Program-made: the position numbers and the translations under genes
NCBI RefSeq assembly: GCF_000165485.1
Contig: NC_014623.1
Coordinates: forward strand, 4,731,501 to 4,795,500
DNA length: 64,000 nt
From: Stigmatella aurantiaca DW4/3-1
GTDB taxonomy: Bacteria; Myxococcota; Myxococcia; Myxococcales; Myxococcaceae
Reading direction: 5' to 3'
The notes under the pieces: model-generated
The model's database searches: none
What the model saw: only the letters and a program-made list of their open reading frames with translations
What the model was told of the DNA's origin: nothing
Shown here: positions 1 through 8,720 of the stretch, in pieces
Position numbering within the stretch: the first letter of the stretch is position 1
Layout of the letters: every line of letters begins with the position of its first letter

Positions 1-237
1 GTCCACGTGTCCCCGGCGGTGGCGGCCCGCAGGAGGGCCGCGCGGGGGGCGGCCAAGGAGCTGTTCGAGGAGGACACGCTCCAGCGGCGCATTGCCCGGC
101 AATACGAGGAGGCCATCCGTCGGCGCGAGTCCCAGGAGACGATCGTCCGCATCGACGGGGAGCAAGCCGTGGAAGCGGTGACGGAAGCGGCGCTGGTGGA
201 GATTCACTCCGTGCTTGGACGCAAGCGCGCGCGCTAG
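1..237 (+). CDS. C-terminal fragment, possible dTMP/deoxynucleoside kinase
   Basis: This reading frame is open to the left window edge, so only the last 78 or so residues are seen. A GTG at position 7 lies in the frame, but the gene probably starts upstream of the window. The visible part is a charged helical tail (RRIARQYEEAIRRRESQ) followed by a short strand and final helix (VRIDGEQAVEAVTEAALVEI). That layout resembles the end of thymidylate kinases, where an LID-type helix is followed by 'v-v-D-a-..-v' and a last helix. It ends 13 bases before the next gene, so the two are probably co-transcribed. The family assignment is weak because the P-loop half is not in the window. Confidence 0.45.
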   Translation, partial: VHVSPAVAARRRAARGAAKELFEEDTLQRRIARQYEEAIRRRESQETIVRIDGEQAVEAVTEAALVEIHSVLGRKRAR

Positions 238-250
238 ACTCGGCGCTCCC

Positions 251-982
251 ATGGAGCGTACCGGCGCAGCGGCGGTCATCATCGGCAATGAGGTCCTCAC
301 CGCGAAGGTGGTGGATGCCAACGGGCCTCTGCTCATCCGGCGGTTGAGGGAGCTGGGCATCCCCCTTCGTTCGGTGGAGATTGTCCCGGACGACGTGGAC
401 ATCATCATCGAGTCCGTCGCCCGGGCGCGGGCGCGGGCCGCCTACGTCTTCACCAGCGGGGGCATCGGTCCCACGCACGACGACGTCACCGTGCGGGCCG
501 TGGCGCTGGCGCTGGGGCGCCAGGTGGTGCGCTTGCCGGAGATGGTGGAGTTGGTGCGCAAGCGGTCCGAGAACCCCACGGCCGAGGCCATGCGGCTGGC
601 GGATGCGCCCGAGGGGGCGGAGCTGCTGGCGCAGGAGGGAAGCTGGCTGCCGGTGCTCACCGTGGACAACATCTTCCTGCTGCCCGGGGTGCCCCAGCTC
701 TTCAAGCTGCAACTGGAGACGGTGCTGGCCCGGCTGCGGGGCACGCCCGTCCACCTGTGCAACCTGTACCTGCGGCTGGGCGAGAGCGCCATCGCGGCCG
801 TGCTGGACCGGGTGGCGCTCGACATGCCCCATGTGGCCATCGGCTCCTACCCGGTGTTCGATGCCTCGCTGGACTACCGGGTGAAGGTGACGATCGAGGC
901 CCCCGAGGTATCGCCCGTGGAGCAGGCCGTGGCGCGCATCCGCGGCGGCCTGCCCGCGGATGCGATCATCCGCCAGGAGTAG
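251..982 (+). CDS. CinA/MoaB-like molybdopterin-binding (MoCF) domain protein
   Basis: A 243-residue protein consisting of one MoCF-type domain. Recognisable features are the N-terminal strand AAAVIIGNEVLTAKVVDANG and the signature FTSGGIGPTHDDVT at about residues 70-83. These match the N-terminal half of competence/damage-inducible protein CinA and the MoCF domain of eukaryotic FAD synthases. Full CinA is about 410-430 residues, and the C-terminal NMN-amidohydrolase domain is absent here. It is therefore the short class, often annotated as competence/damage-inducible protein A, acting in the cytoplasm on a nucleotide or pterin substrate that the sequence does not define. An in-frame codon at 215 would overlap the preceding gene; the ATG at 251 matches where the family domain begins and was chosen. 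Confidence 0.85.
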   Translation: MERTGAAAVIIGNEVLTAKVVDANGPLLIRRLRELGIPLRSVEIVPDDVDIIIESVARARARAAYVFTSGGIGPTHDDVTVRAVALALGRQVVRLPEMVELVRKRSENPTAEAMRLADAPEGAELLAQEGSWLPVLTVDNIFLLPGVPQLFKLQLETVLARLRGTPVHLCNLYLRLGESAIAAVLDRVALDMPHVAIGSYPVFDASLDYRVKVTIEAPEVSPVEQAVARIRGGLPADAIIRQE

Positions 983-986
983 GCGG

Positions 987-3900
987 CTACAGGGACAGCC
1001 CGAGCCGCTGCCGCATCCGGAAGAAGTCGTCCGACAGCGAGAAGTTCAGCAGCTCCTTCAGGTCCGCCCGCTGCTTGAGCGCCGCGAGCACGGGATCCAT
1101 GGACTCGATCTTCGAGTTCGACATCGCCGGATCCTCGCGCAGCACCACCCCCAGGCCCACGGAGACATCGCCGCACATCAGCATGCCGGCGCGGTCCGCC
1201 GAGACCGACAGGCCGTCGGCCATCGCCTTCGCATCCACCTTGGTGGCATCGCCCAGCGCCATGGCGGGCAGCTCCAGGGCCTTGAGCGCCTTGCGCGAGT
1301 AGGCCTTGCGCAGCTGCTTCACCATCTCGTCGTTCTTCCGGCCGAGCGCGGAGAACTGGGGGGCGAAGATGCGGATGGAGTTGCCCAGGAAGTCCGCCGT
1401 CTCGCCCTGGGAGAGCTTCGAGAGCATGGCCGTCTTGTTCAACAGGCCCAGCACCGCGCGGCCAATGAGGAACTTCTGCTCGCGGGCGTTGAACTTGCGC
1501 ACCACGTCCTGGCCCACGCACACGCACAGCGGCTCGGTGGTCTCCAGCGTCATCAGCCCGCGGCGGGCCTGGTAGACCTCGAACTCCTCCACGCCGAAGA
1601 CCTTGGCCACGGCGAGGATGGCCTTGAACACGGCCGAGTCCGGCTTGAGCCGGTCCGCCTTCCGGTCCACGCCGAGCATCTCGAACTGCGGCGGGTACAG
1701 CTTGCCGGCCTGATCGCCCACGGAGCGCAGCACCTCCAGCAGGGGGCCCCGGGAGGCCGGGGGCAGCAGGGTGTTGTCGAGATCCGCCAGCGCCAGACGC
1801 TCCTGGGCCTCCTGCGGGAGGCGGTTCTTCGCCTCGCTGTAGAAGACGGACTCGGCCTCGTTGGCCGAGCGCAGGAACTGCAACACCGCCGAGGCGCAGA
1901 AGGCCTTGTCATACTGCTTGAGGCCCTCCCACAGCTTGAAGAGCGCGTGGAGGCTCTCCACCCGGGACGGATCCAGCTTGAGCAGCTGCCGGTGCTCCTC
2001 GATGGCCATGGGCATGGCGCTGCTGTCGCGCGAGTACATCTCCGCCAGGGCGGCGCGGGCAGGGAGGCTCGACGGATCCTGCTCCAGCACCTGCCGGTAG
2101 ACGGTGACGGCGCGGGCGGGCTGCTCCAGCGAGCGGGCGTACAGTTCCGCCAGCCGCATCCGCACGGACTGGGCCCGCTTCGGGTCCGCCGAGAGCGCGG
2201 TGGCCTGCGCCTCCAGCATCTGCGCCAGCTCCGGCAGGTTGGCGGCGCGCTCGTAGAGGATGACGAGCCGGTCCACCAGGGCGGGGTCTCCGGGCACCAG
2301 CTCCAGCGCCTTGCGGTACAGCAGCGAGGCGCTCGCCATGTCGTTCAGCCCCTCGTCGTGGACGCGCGCCAGCTCCACCGTGTGGCGGGCGCGATCCTCG
2401 GTGGACAGCTCCTGCTCCAGCAGGCGCTTGAGGCAGTCCACGGCCCCCGTCCAGTTGCGGCTCTGCAAGTGCAGGGTGGCCAGCCGGTCCAGGGCCTCGA
2501 CGTTCTTGGGCAGCGTGGCGAGCGCGGTCTGCAAGTGGGCGGCGGCCCGGCTCGGCTCGTTCAGGTGCGTCTGGTAGAGGCCTCCCAGGGTGAGGTGGTG
2601 CTGGGCCAGCAGCCGGGGATCGCCTCCCTGCTGCACGCGCTGCGCGAGCGCCGAGGCGGCCTCGGCATACTGCTGGGCATCCAGCAGCAACCGGCCCTTC
2701 AGCTCCAGGGCATCCGGGTAGCTGGGGTGCGCGTAGAGCGCCCGGTCCACCAGGGCCAAGGCCTTGGCGCGGTCATCGAGCGCGGTGAGGTAGAGCTTCG
2801 CGCCGCTGACGAAGGAGGCCGCCGCGGCGGAGACGTCCCGTTTGACCAGCCGGGCTTCGCCGCGCCGCTCGTGCAGGGCGGCGAGGTCGGCGGTGCCGCC
2901 ACGCTGGGCGAGCAGATCCTCCAGGCCGGTGGTGGCCACGGCGTTGAGGGGGTCTCGCTCCAGCGCCTGCCGGTAGAGGGCGGCGGCGCCATCCAGATCC
3001 TGGAGCTTGGAGGTGGAGAGCTTCGCGGCGGCGATGAACGCCTCCACGGCGCTGCGCGAGTCCTTGCTGACGCGGGCCTCGGCCTCCAGGGTGGCGCGGG
3101 CGGCGGTGGGGTTGCCCTGCTTGAGCTGCACCCGGCGCGCGCCCATGAGGGCGGGCAGACAGTGCGGTTGGGCCTCCAGCGCGGACTGGTAGAGCTGGGC
3201 GGCGCGCTCCAGGTCTCCGAGCCGGTTCTCGGCCACGTCGGCGGCGCGCAGGGTGATCTCCACGCGCTCGTACGGGTCCGTCACCGCCTCCAGGCGGCGG
3301 GCATACAACCACGCGAGGCCCGCGGCGTCGCCGGCCTGACGCAAGGCGCGCTCCAGGGCGAAGCTGACCCGCACATCGGCGGGATCCTCCTGGAAGGCCA
3401 GCTTGTACTCATCCAGGGTGCTCTCGGAGAGCGTCTGGTCCTGGTCCACGGCGGCCGACAGGCGCAGCGCGGTGCGCAGGCGCTTGTCCGTCACCCGCTC
3501 GGAGAGGCGCACGCGCAGCTCGGCGCGGCGTGCACGGTCACCAGAGCGGATGCGCTCGAGCATCTTCAGGGCGGAGAGCTGGCCCAGCTCCAGCTGGAGC
3601 ACGGCCTCGCAGCATTGGGCCGCGCGCGTGGGCTCCTGGAAGCGGTCCAGGTAGAGGCGCGCGAGCTTGAGGTAGGCGGCCACCTTGGCGCCGGGCGAGT
3701 GGCCCACCTGGGTCTCCCGGTCGAGGATGGCCACCAGCTCCTTGGTGTTGTCCTGGGTGACATACAGCCGCTCCAGGGCGCGCAGGGAGGCGGCATGGCT
3801 GGGCGCCACGCGCAGCACTTCCTGGTAGCCCTCGATGGCCAGCTCTGGCCGCTGGAGCTGATCCTCCCAGATGGCGGCGGCCTGGAAGAGGGCGTTGGCG

Positions 3901-6044
3901 CGCTCGGTGGGATCGATGCGGTTGGCGGCCTCGGCGCGCAGCACCTCGATGAGGCTCTCCCAGGCGCTCTGGCTCCGGTAGATGCGGGCCAGGGCGCGCA
4001 GGGCGGGGAAGTAGCTGGGCGCCAGCGTCAGCGCCTCCTGGTACGAGGCGATGGCCTCGTTCTCGCTCTTGAGCCGGTGCTCGTACAGCTCGCCGATCTT
4101 GTAGATGAGGGTGGAGGCTTGCTCGGTGGTGGAGGCGATCTCCGCCTCGGCCCGGTACATCTTGATGAGCTCGTTCCAGCGCCCCTCCTGCGCGTACAGG
4201 CGCCCCAGCGCCTTGAGCGCGGGCAGGTACGAGGGGGACAGGGCCAGCACGCGCTCGTAGACGGTGATGGCGCCCGCGCGGTCCTTCAGGTGCTCGTCGA
4301 GGATCTCCGCGTTGCGGTGGTAGAGCGACAGCACCTGCTTGGTGTCGCCCGCGAAGGAGGCCTCCAGCTCCTGCGTCTCGATGAGCTCGCGGAACTGCCC
4401 GGCGCGCTCATAGAGGCGCGACAGGTTGCGGATGGTGGGCAGGTGATCCGACGCCAGATCGAGGATGCGCTTCATGCAGTCGATCGCGTGGACCAGATCG
4501 CTCAGGCGGTCCTCGTAGATGCCCGCCATCTTGTTGAGGGTGGTGATGAGCTGATCGCGGTCCGCCGTCTGGAGCAGATCCTGCTCGTACATGGCCACCA
4601 GCTCGGCGAAGCGGCCCTGGCGCTCGTAGAGCCGGGCCAGGGACTTCTGCGCGGGCAGATAGCCGGGCTGGAGCTGGAGGCAGGCGCTGTAGCGGGCGAT
4701 GGCGTCTTCCTGGCGCCCCAGCCGCTCCTCCATGACTTCGGCCGCCTTGTACATGCGCGCGGCCTTCTGCTTGGGCTCGTCGCCGGCGGCGATCTCCGCG
4801 TCGAAGACGGAGACCAGCCCCTCCCAGTTCTGGAGCCGGTGGTAGAGCTTGCCCATGCCCGCCAGCGCGGCGGCATGGCCGGGGATGCGCGAGAGGATGG
4901 CCTGGTAGCGCGCGATGGCGTCCACCTCGCGCTTGAGCTCCTCTTCGTAGAGGGCCGCCAGGCGCAGGTTGATGGCCACCAGCTCGCTCTCATCGTTGAT
5001 GGAGCCCACCCACGAGAGCAGCACGTCCGCGAGCTCCTCGTAGCGGCCCTGGGTCTCGTAGATGGCGGCGAGCTCCGACAGGACGAGCGGCTCCTGGGGC
5101 GTCACCCGGCGGGCGGCCAGCAGCGCGGCGAGGGCATCGTCCTTGCGGCCCAGGCGCTCGTAAATCTTGGCGATCTGGAGGTAGGCGGGGGTGGCCTGGG
5201 TGCCCAACAGGTGGGCCTCGGAGGCCAGGGCGGCCAGCATCTCGTCGGTGCGCCCCTCGCGCTCGGCCACGCGCTTGAGCGAGGCGAGCAGCAGCAGGTC
5301 CGAGCGGTCCAGGGTGAAGGCCTCGCGGAAGCAGGCTGCGGCGGCCTCGGGCTGCTTGAGGCGCTCTTCCAGCACCAGGCCGGCCGAGGTGAGGTAGTGG
5401 GCGCGCAGCGCGGGCGTCTCCAGGGCGCGGGCGAGCAGTTGGTACACCTCGACGAGGGCCTCGGAGTCGTTGCGGGCCGCGTAGTGCGCCTCGAGCTGGG
5501 TGAGCAGCGCCACCTCGGTGGGCTTCAGGTCCAGGCACTGGCGCCAGGTGGCCTTGGCATCGGCCTCGCGGGACAGCCGCTCCTCGAGGATGGTGGCCTT
5601 CTCGAAGAGGAGCGCGGCCTTCTGGCGGGGCTCGTCCGTGCCGTTGAGCTCCGCGTCCAGCAACTGGAGCACCATCTGCCAGTTGCCCACGTCCGCGAAG
5701 AGCCGGCGCGCGGCGCGGATGTTCACCAGGAACTTCGGGGCCAGCTTGTAGGCGGCTTGGAAGGCGACGGCCGCGTTGCGCGGATTCTTGAGCGTCTCCT
5801 CCCAGATGAGCCCCAGCTCATGGAAGAGCAGGGCGGCCATCTGCGGCTCGGTGACGCTCAGGGCCCGCGCCTCCCGGTCCAGGGCGGCGACACGCTCACG
5901 GGCCTCTTCCTCGGTTGTCACGGGCGGCATCGCCCCCAAGCCTTGGGCGAGCACCTCGGTCGCGGGCTTCACGGGCACTCCCGCCGCGGGCAAGGGGGGA
6001 GAGACGAAGGACGAGGTCTTCGTGAGATCAGTCGGCTCGCTCAT
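987..6044 (-). CDS. Giant tetratricopeptide-repeat protein
   Basis: A protein of about 1685 residues built almost wholly of TPR-like helix pairs of 34-40 residues. Typical repeats end with motifs such as AIARYQAILSRIPGHAAALA and ITVYERVLALSPSYLPALKA. TPR arrays are protein-protein scaffolds. The last 350 or so residues are not TPR: they hold a separate alpha-rich domain (about KLYPPQFEMLGVDRKADRLK onward) that I do not recognise. There is no signal peptide or membrane segment, so it is probably cytoplasmic. The frame extends back to 6122, but the first 26 codons look non-coding and the ATG at 6044 begins a plausible MSEPTDLTKT start, so that start was chosen. It is divergent from the downstream-oriented oxidoreductase gene at 6226, with about 180 bases between them for both promoters. 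The partner or pathway is unknown. Confidence 0.85.
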   Translation of the reverse strand: MSEPTDLTKTSSFVSPPLPAAGVPVKPATEVLAQGLGAMPPVTTEEEARERVAALDREARALSVTEPQMAALLFHELGLIWEETLKNPRNAAVAFQAAYKLAPKFLVNIRAARRLFADVGNWQMVLQLLDAELNGTDEPRQKAALLFEKATILEERLSREADAKATWRQCLDLKPTEVALLTQLEAHYAARNDSEALVEVYQLLARALETPALRAHYLTSAGLVLEERLKQPEAAAACFREAFTLDRSDLLLLASLKRVAEREGRTDEMLAALASEAHLLGTQATPAYLQIAKIYERLGRKDDALAALLAARRVTPQEPLVLSELAAIYETQGRYEELADVLLSWVGSINDESELVAINLRLAALYEEELKREVDAIARYQAILSRIPGHAAALAGMGKLYHRLQNWEGLVSVFDAEIAAGDEPKQKAARMYKAAEVMEERLGRQEDAIARYSACLQLQPGYLPAQKSLARLYERQGRFAELVAMYEQDLLQTADRDQLITTLNKMAGIYEDRLSDLVHAIDCMKRILDLASDHLPTIRNLSRLYERAGQFRELIETQELEASFAGDTKQVLSLYHRNAEILDEHLKDRAGAITVYERVLALSPSYLPALKALGRLYAQEGRWNELIKMYRAEAEIASTTEQASTLIYKIGELYEHRLKSENEAIASYQEALTLAPSYFPALRALARIYRSQSAWESLIEVLRAEAANRIDPTERANALFQAAAIWEDQLQRPELAIEGYQEVLRVAPSHAASLRALERLYVTQDNTKELVAILDRETQVGHSPGAKVAAYLKLARLYLDRFQEPTRAAQCCEAVLQLELGQLSALKMLERIRSGDRARRAELRVRLSERVTDKRLRTALRLSAAVDQDQTLSESTLDEYKLAFQEDPADVRVSFALERALRQAGDAAGLAWLYARRLEAVTDPYERVEITLRAADVAENRLGDLERAAQLYQSALEAQPHCLPALMGARRVQLKQGNPTAARATLEAEARVSKDSRSAVEAFIAAAKLSTSKLQDLDGAAALYRQALERDPLNAVATTGLEDLLAQRGGTADLAALHERRGEARLVKRDVSAAAASFVSGAKLYLTALDDRAKALALVDRALYAHPSYPDALELKGRLLLDAQQYAEAASALAQRVQQGGDPRLLAQHHLTLGGLYQTHLNEPSRAAAHLQTALATLPKNVEALDRLATLHLQSRNWTGAVDCLKRLLEQELSTEDRARHTVELARVHDEGLNDMASASLLYRKALELVPGDPALVDRLVILYERAANLPELAQMLEAQATALSADPKRAQSVRMRLAELYARSLEQPARAVTVYRQVLEQDPSSLPARAALAEMYSRDSSAMPMAIEEHRQLLKLDPSRVESLHALFKLWEGLKQYDKAFCASAVLQFLRSANEAESVFYSEAKNRLPQEAQERLALADLDNTLLPPASRGPLLEVLRSVGDQAGKLYPPQFEMLGVDRKADRLKPDSAVFKAILAVAKVFGVEEFEVYQARRGLMTLETTEPLCVCVGQDVVRKFNAREQKFLIGRAVLGLLNKTAMLSKLSQGETADFLGNSIRIFAPQFSALGRKNDEMVKQLRKAYSRKALKALELPAMALGDATKVDAKAMADGLSVSADRAGMLMCGDVSVGLGVVLREDPAMSNSKIESMDPVLAALKQRADLKELLNFSLSDDFFRMRQRLGLSL

Positions 6045-6225
6045 GGGGAAGCAGTGCTCCAGCAGTGAAATGCGCAGCGAATACAGCCCTGGCGTGAGCG
6101 GTCGTAACATGCGGCCGACCAACCCCTCAAGTTCCCGACTTCCTTGGCGAAATGAGTGTTAGGCCCCCCAGGAAACGAGCAGGCGGGGGCTTGGGGCCGC
6201 GCACGCCCCACGCTACGGTGGCCCC

Positions 6226-7266
6226 ATGGCGGATCTTCCTTCTCCTCGAAAACCCGTGCGTGTGGGCCTGATTGGCTACGGGCTGTCCGGGGCGAGCTTC
6301 CACGCCCGGCTGCTCGCGGCGGAGCCCGCGTTTGTCCTGAATGCCGTCTCGACCCGGAACGCGGAGGCGGTGGCCCGGGATTGGCCCTACGCCCGGGTGC
6401 TGTCCGTGGACGCCCTGCTGGAGGATCCCCTGCTGGAGCTGGTGGTCGTCACCTCCCCCAATGACAGCCACGCGGCGCTGGCGCGGCGGGCGCTCCTGGC
6501 TGGCAAGCACGTGGTGGTGGAGAAGCCCTTCACCCTGGACTCGGACGAGGCGCGCCAGTTGGGCGCCCTCGCCCGGGAGCAAAACCGCCACCTGGCCGTC
6601 TTCCACAACCGGCGCTGGGATGGGGATTTCCTGACCGTGAGCCGGCTCCTGGCGGAGGGGCGGCTCGGAAAGCTGTACAGCTTCGAGAGCCACTTTGATC
6701 GCCTCCGGCCCCAGGTCAAGAAGCGCTGGAAGGAGGAGGCAGGTCCGGGTGGGGGGCTTTTGTGGGATCTCGGGGCCCACCTGGTGGACCAATCCCTGCG
6801 GCTGTTTGGCCTTCCCGAGTCCGTGAGCGCCGATCTGGGCCAGCAGCGCCCCGGGGCCCAGGCCGTGGACTGGTTTCACCTCTTGCTGCGGTATGGCGAG
6901 CTCCGGGTCATCCTGCGCTCGGGCTCGGTGGTGCACGAGCCCTGGCCCCGCTTCGTCCTGCACGGCGAGGAGGACGCCTTCATCAAATACGGGCTGGATC
7001 CCCAGGAAGACCAGCTCAAGGCGGGCCTGTTGCCAGGAGCGGACGCATGGGGGGCCGAGCCTCTGGAGCGGCACGGCCGGTTGAGCCGGGGGGGGAGCGT
7101 GCCCACGGAGCGGGGACGCTACGAACAGTTCTACGGCCAGCTCGCCTCCGCCCTGGAGGGAAAAGGGGAGGTGCCCGTGACGGCGCAGAGCGCCGCGGAG
7201 GTGATCCGCGTCATCGAGGCGGCTCAGCGCAGCGCCAGCGAGGGCCGGCGCATCTCCCTGGCCTGA
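6226..7266 (+). CDS. Gfo/Idh/MocA family NAD(P)-dependent oxidoreductase
   Basis: A 346-residue protein. The N-terminal Rossmann fold carries VRVGLIGYGLSGASFHARLL (residues about 10-29), a variant of the GxGxxG dinucleotide loop. The family motif EKPF follows at about residue 103, where the lysine is a catalytic residue in this superfamily, and then HNRRWDGDF. The C-terminal half is the alpha/beta substrate domain, with GGGLLWDLGAHLVDQSLRLF carrying the usual D..xH signature. Members oxidise or reduce sugars, inositols and similar polyols in the cytoplasm; the substrate cannot be told from sequence. It resembles the YdgJ/YvaA subgroup in length and in the HNRRWD motif. It is divergent from the TPR gene and convergent with the gene at 7318. 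Confidence 0.92.
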   Translation: MADLPSPRKPVRVGLIGYGLSGASFHARLLAAEPAFVLNAVSTRNAEAVARDWPYARVLSVDALLEDPLLELVVVTSPNDSHAALARRALLAGKHVVVEKPFTLDSDEARQLGALAREQNRHLAVFHNRRWDGDFLTVSRLLAEGRLGKLYSFESHFDRLRPQVKKRWKEEAGPGGGLLWDLGAHLVDQSLRLFGLPESVSADLGQQRPGAQAVDWFHLLLRYGELRVILRSGSVVHEPWPRFVLHGEEDAFIKYGLDPQEDQLKAGLLPGADAWGAEPLERHGRLSRGGSVPTERGRYEQFYGQLASALEGKGEVPVTAQSAAEVIRVIEAAQRSASEGRRISLA

Positions 7267-7317
7267 AGCCCCCCGAGGCCGCCCCCGGCGAGGGAGGCGG
7301 CGCACGGGGCGCGTGGA

Positions 7318-7809
7318 CTAGGCGCGCACCTGCTTGATGGCCTGCTCGACGTAGCGGACACCCTTGGAGGTGATGGTCTTGCCCTTCCGGGTCTCCTGGG
7401 CATAGCCGGTGTTCATGCGCAGCGCCTTGGCGGCGTTGGGCGCGGCGTAGCTCACCCCGAAGGTGCCCCAGAAGCGGGAGGTGGTGCCGGAGGTGACCTC
7501 CAGGTTCAGGGCGCGCGCCAGGTAGAGCGGGATGAGCGAGCGCAGGAGCTGATCCTTCTGCTGCCCAGCGGTGACGAGATCCTTCTGCTGGGGGTGGGTC
7601 TTGAGCGCGTCCACCAGCTGGGTCACCGCCTGCGTGGATTGAGTCCTCGGAGCCTTCGTGCCAGCGCGGGCCTGGCTCGCTTTCGGGCTGCTCTTGGAGG
7701 CGGCCTTCTGGGCGGCGGGCTTCGCGGCCTTCGCGGTGCGGGTCGGCGTGCGCTTCACCGGGCGTGCGGAGGAGGTCTTTTGGCTCTTGGCTTCGGGCTT
7801 CTTGGGCAT
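7318..7809 (-). CDS. Basic, Lys/Ala-rich-tailed hypothetical protein
   Basis: A 163-residue protein in two parts. The first 80 or so residues are low-complexity and very basic (runs such as TAKAAKPAAQKAASKSSPKA), like bacterial histone H1-type tails. The second part is a compact folded domain of about 80 residues ending KGVRYVEQAIKQVRA, which I do not recognise. A nucleic-acid-binding role is an inference from the tail. The open frame extends to a GTG at 7857, but the ATG at 7809 gives the natural MPKKPEAK start. No strong ribosome binding site precedes either start. Confidence 0.65.
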   Translation of the reverse strand: MPKKPEAKSQKTSSARPVKRTPTRTAKAAKPAAQKAASKSSPKASQARAGTKAPRTQSTQAVTQLVDALKTHPQQKDLVTAGQQKDQLLRSLIPLYLARALNLEVTSGTTSRFWGTFGVSYAAPNAAKALRMNTGYAQETRKGKTITSKGVRYVEQAIKQVRA

Positions 7810-7884
7810 AGAGGGCTCGATGGCTGGTGACGTCAGGACTTCAGGCGTTGCTTCCACACAGCGTAGTGATCTCTGGCTCCCTTC

Positions 7885-8373
7885 TCAAATTCGGATAAAG
7901 GACCAGCTGACCGCGAGGCCGTGGGCGTAGGGCATGACGCCGTGGAAAACCCGTGGATCAGTGTCGAAAACCAGGGGCAGGAAGTGCCGATCTCCGTCCC
8001 ACAGGGGCAGGCCCATGATGTCCTTGACCGGCACCCAGGACAGCGAGCCCTCCGGATTCCGCTCGAGCGGGGTGCCGGTGAACCGGTCGATCCGGAAGAT
8101 GAACCCCAGCCAATCCTCGCCCTTGGGACCGAACCCCGGCCAGCTGATCGTCCCGCGCAGGCGCATCTCCACGCACTCGATGGCGGCTTCTTCTCGGATT
8201 TCCCGGCGCATGCAGGAAGCCACATCCTCATCCGGCTGCATTTTCCCCCCCAGGCCGTTGTATTTGCCGAGGTGCGCATCCTCCGGGCGGGCGTTGCGGT
8301 GGATGAGCAGCACCTTGTCCCCGTCCGGGGACAAGACATAGCCGAGCGTGCCAATGATGGGGGTGTAGGGCAT
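7885..8373 (-). CDS. NUDIX hydrolase, MutT/MTH1-like
   Basis: A 162-residue single-domain protein. The Nudix box is complete: starting GGKMQPDEDVASCMRREIRE it fits Gx5Ex7REUxEExGU, with the two metal-binding glutamates following REIRE. The preceding context (KVLLIHRNARPEDAHLGKYN) and the long insertion after the box resemble 8-oxo-dGTP diphosphatases of the MTH1/YmfB type. The expected role is removal of damaged nucleotides by cleaving nucleoside triphosphates to monophosphate plus pyrophosphate, but Nudix specificity is not safely read from sequence. The ATG at 8385 is four codons upstream and also possible. The gene lies just upstream, in its own orientation, of the basic-tail gene at 7318-7809. 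Confidence 0.9.
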   Translation of the reverse strand: MPYTPIIGTLGYVLSPDGDKVLLIHRNARPEDAHLGKYNGLGGKMQPDEDVASCMRREIREEAAIECVEMRLRGTISWPGFGPKGEDWLGFIFRIDRFTGTPLERNPEGSLSWVPVKDIMGLPLWDGDRHFLPLVFDTDPRVFHGVMPYAHGLAVSWSFIRI

Positions 8374-8450
8374 GGCGCGCTGCATACCGGATCCGCCCGG
8401 GATCGGGTTAGTTTGCGAAGGCAGCCAACGGGAAGTGGAAGGAGGGACGT

Positions 8451-8666
8451 GTGGTCCGGCTTGTGGGAGTGGTGCTCGCGGTCGTGGGGGCTGTGCTGCT
8501 GTGGACGGGCTTGAAGGCGAGGGACTCGCTCGCCGAGCGCGCCACGGAGCTCCTCACGGGGCGGTACACGGAAAAGACAACCCTGTATCTCGCGGGGGGA
8601 GGCGGGGCGTTGGCGGGTGGAATTCTGCTGGTGCTGTTCGGAGGCGGGGGCCGTAAGCGCAGGTAA
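8451..8666 (+). CDS. Small membrane protein, DUF3185-like
   Basis: A 71-residue protein with two transmembrane helices (about residues 3-18 and 47-63) joined by a short polar loop containing GRYTEKTT, followed by a Gly-rich, basic tail. This two-helix layout with a '(S/T)xKT' loop is that of DUF3185 proteins, whose function is unknown. The GTG start at 8451 is supported by a clear GGAGGG at 8441-8446. It is divergent from the NUDIX gene. Confidence 0.75.
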   Translation: MVRLVGVVLAVVGAVLLWTGLKARDSLAERATELLTGRYTEKTTLYLAGGGGALAGGILLVLFGGGGRKRR

Positions 8667-8720
8667 TGGCGTGGAAAGGACGTTGAGAGGCTTCAGGGGC
8701 AGTGACATGGTCCCCCCGCC

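Noticed and set aside
960-6068. A very long plus-strand open frame opposite the TPR gene
   Set aside because: It is rich in Gly, Gln, His and Leu without domains, and mirrors the TPR codons on the other strand: a high-GC shadow frame.
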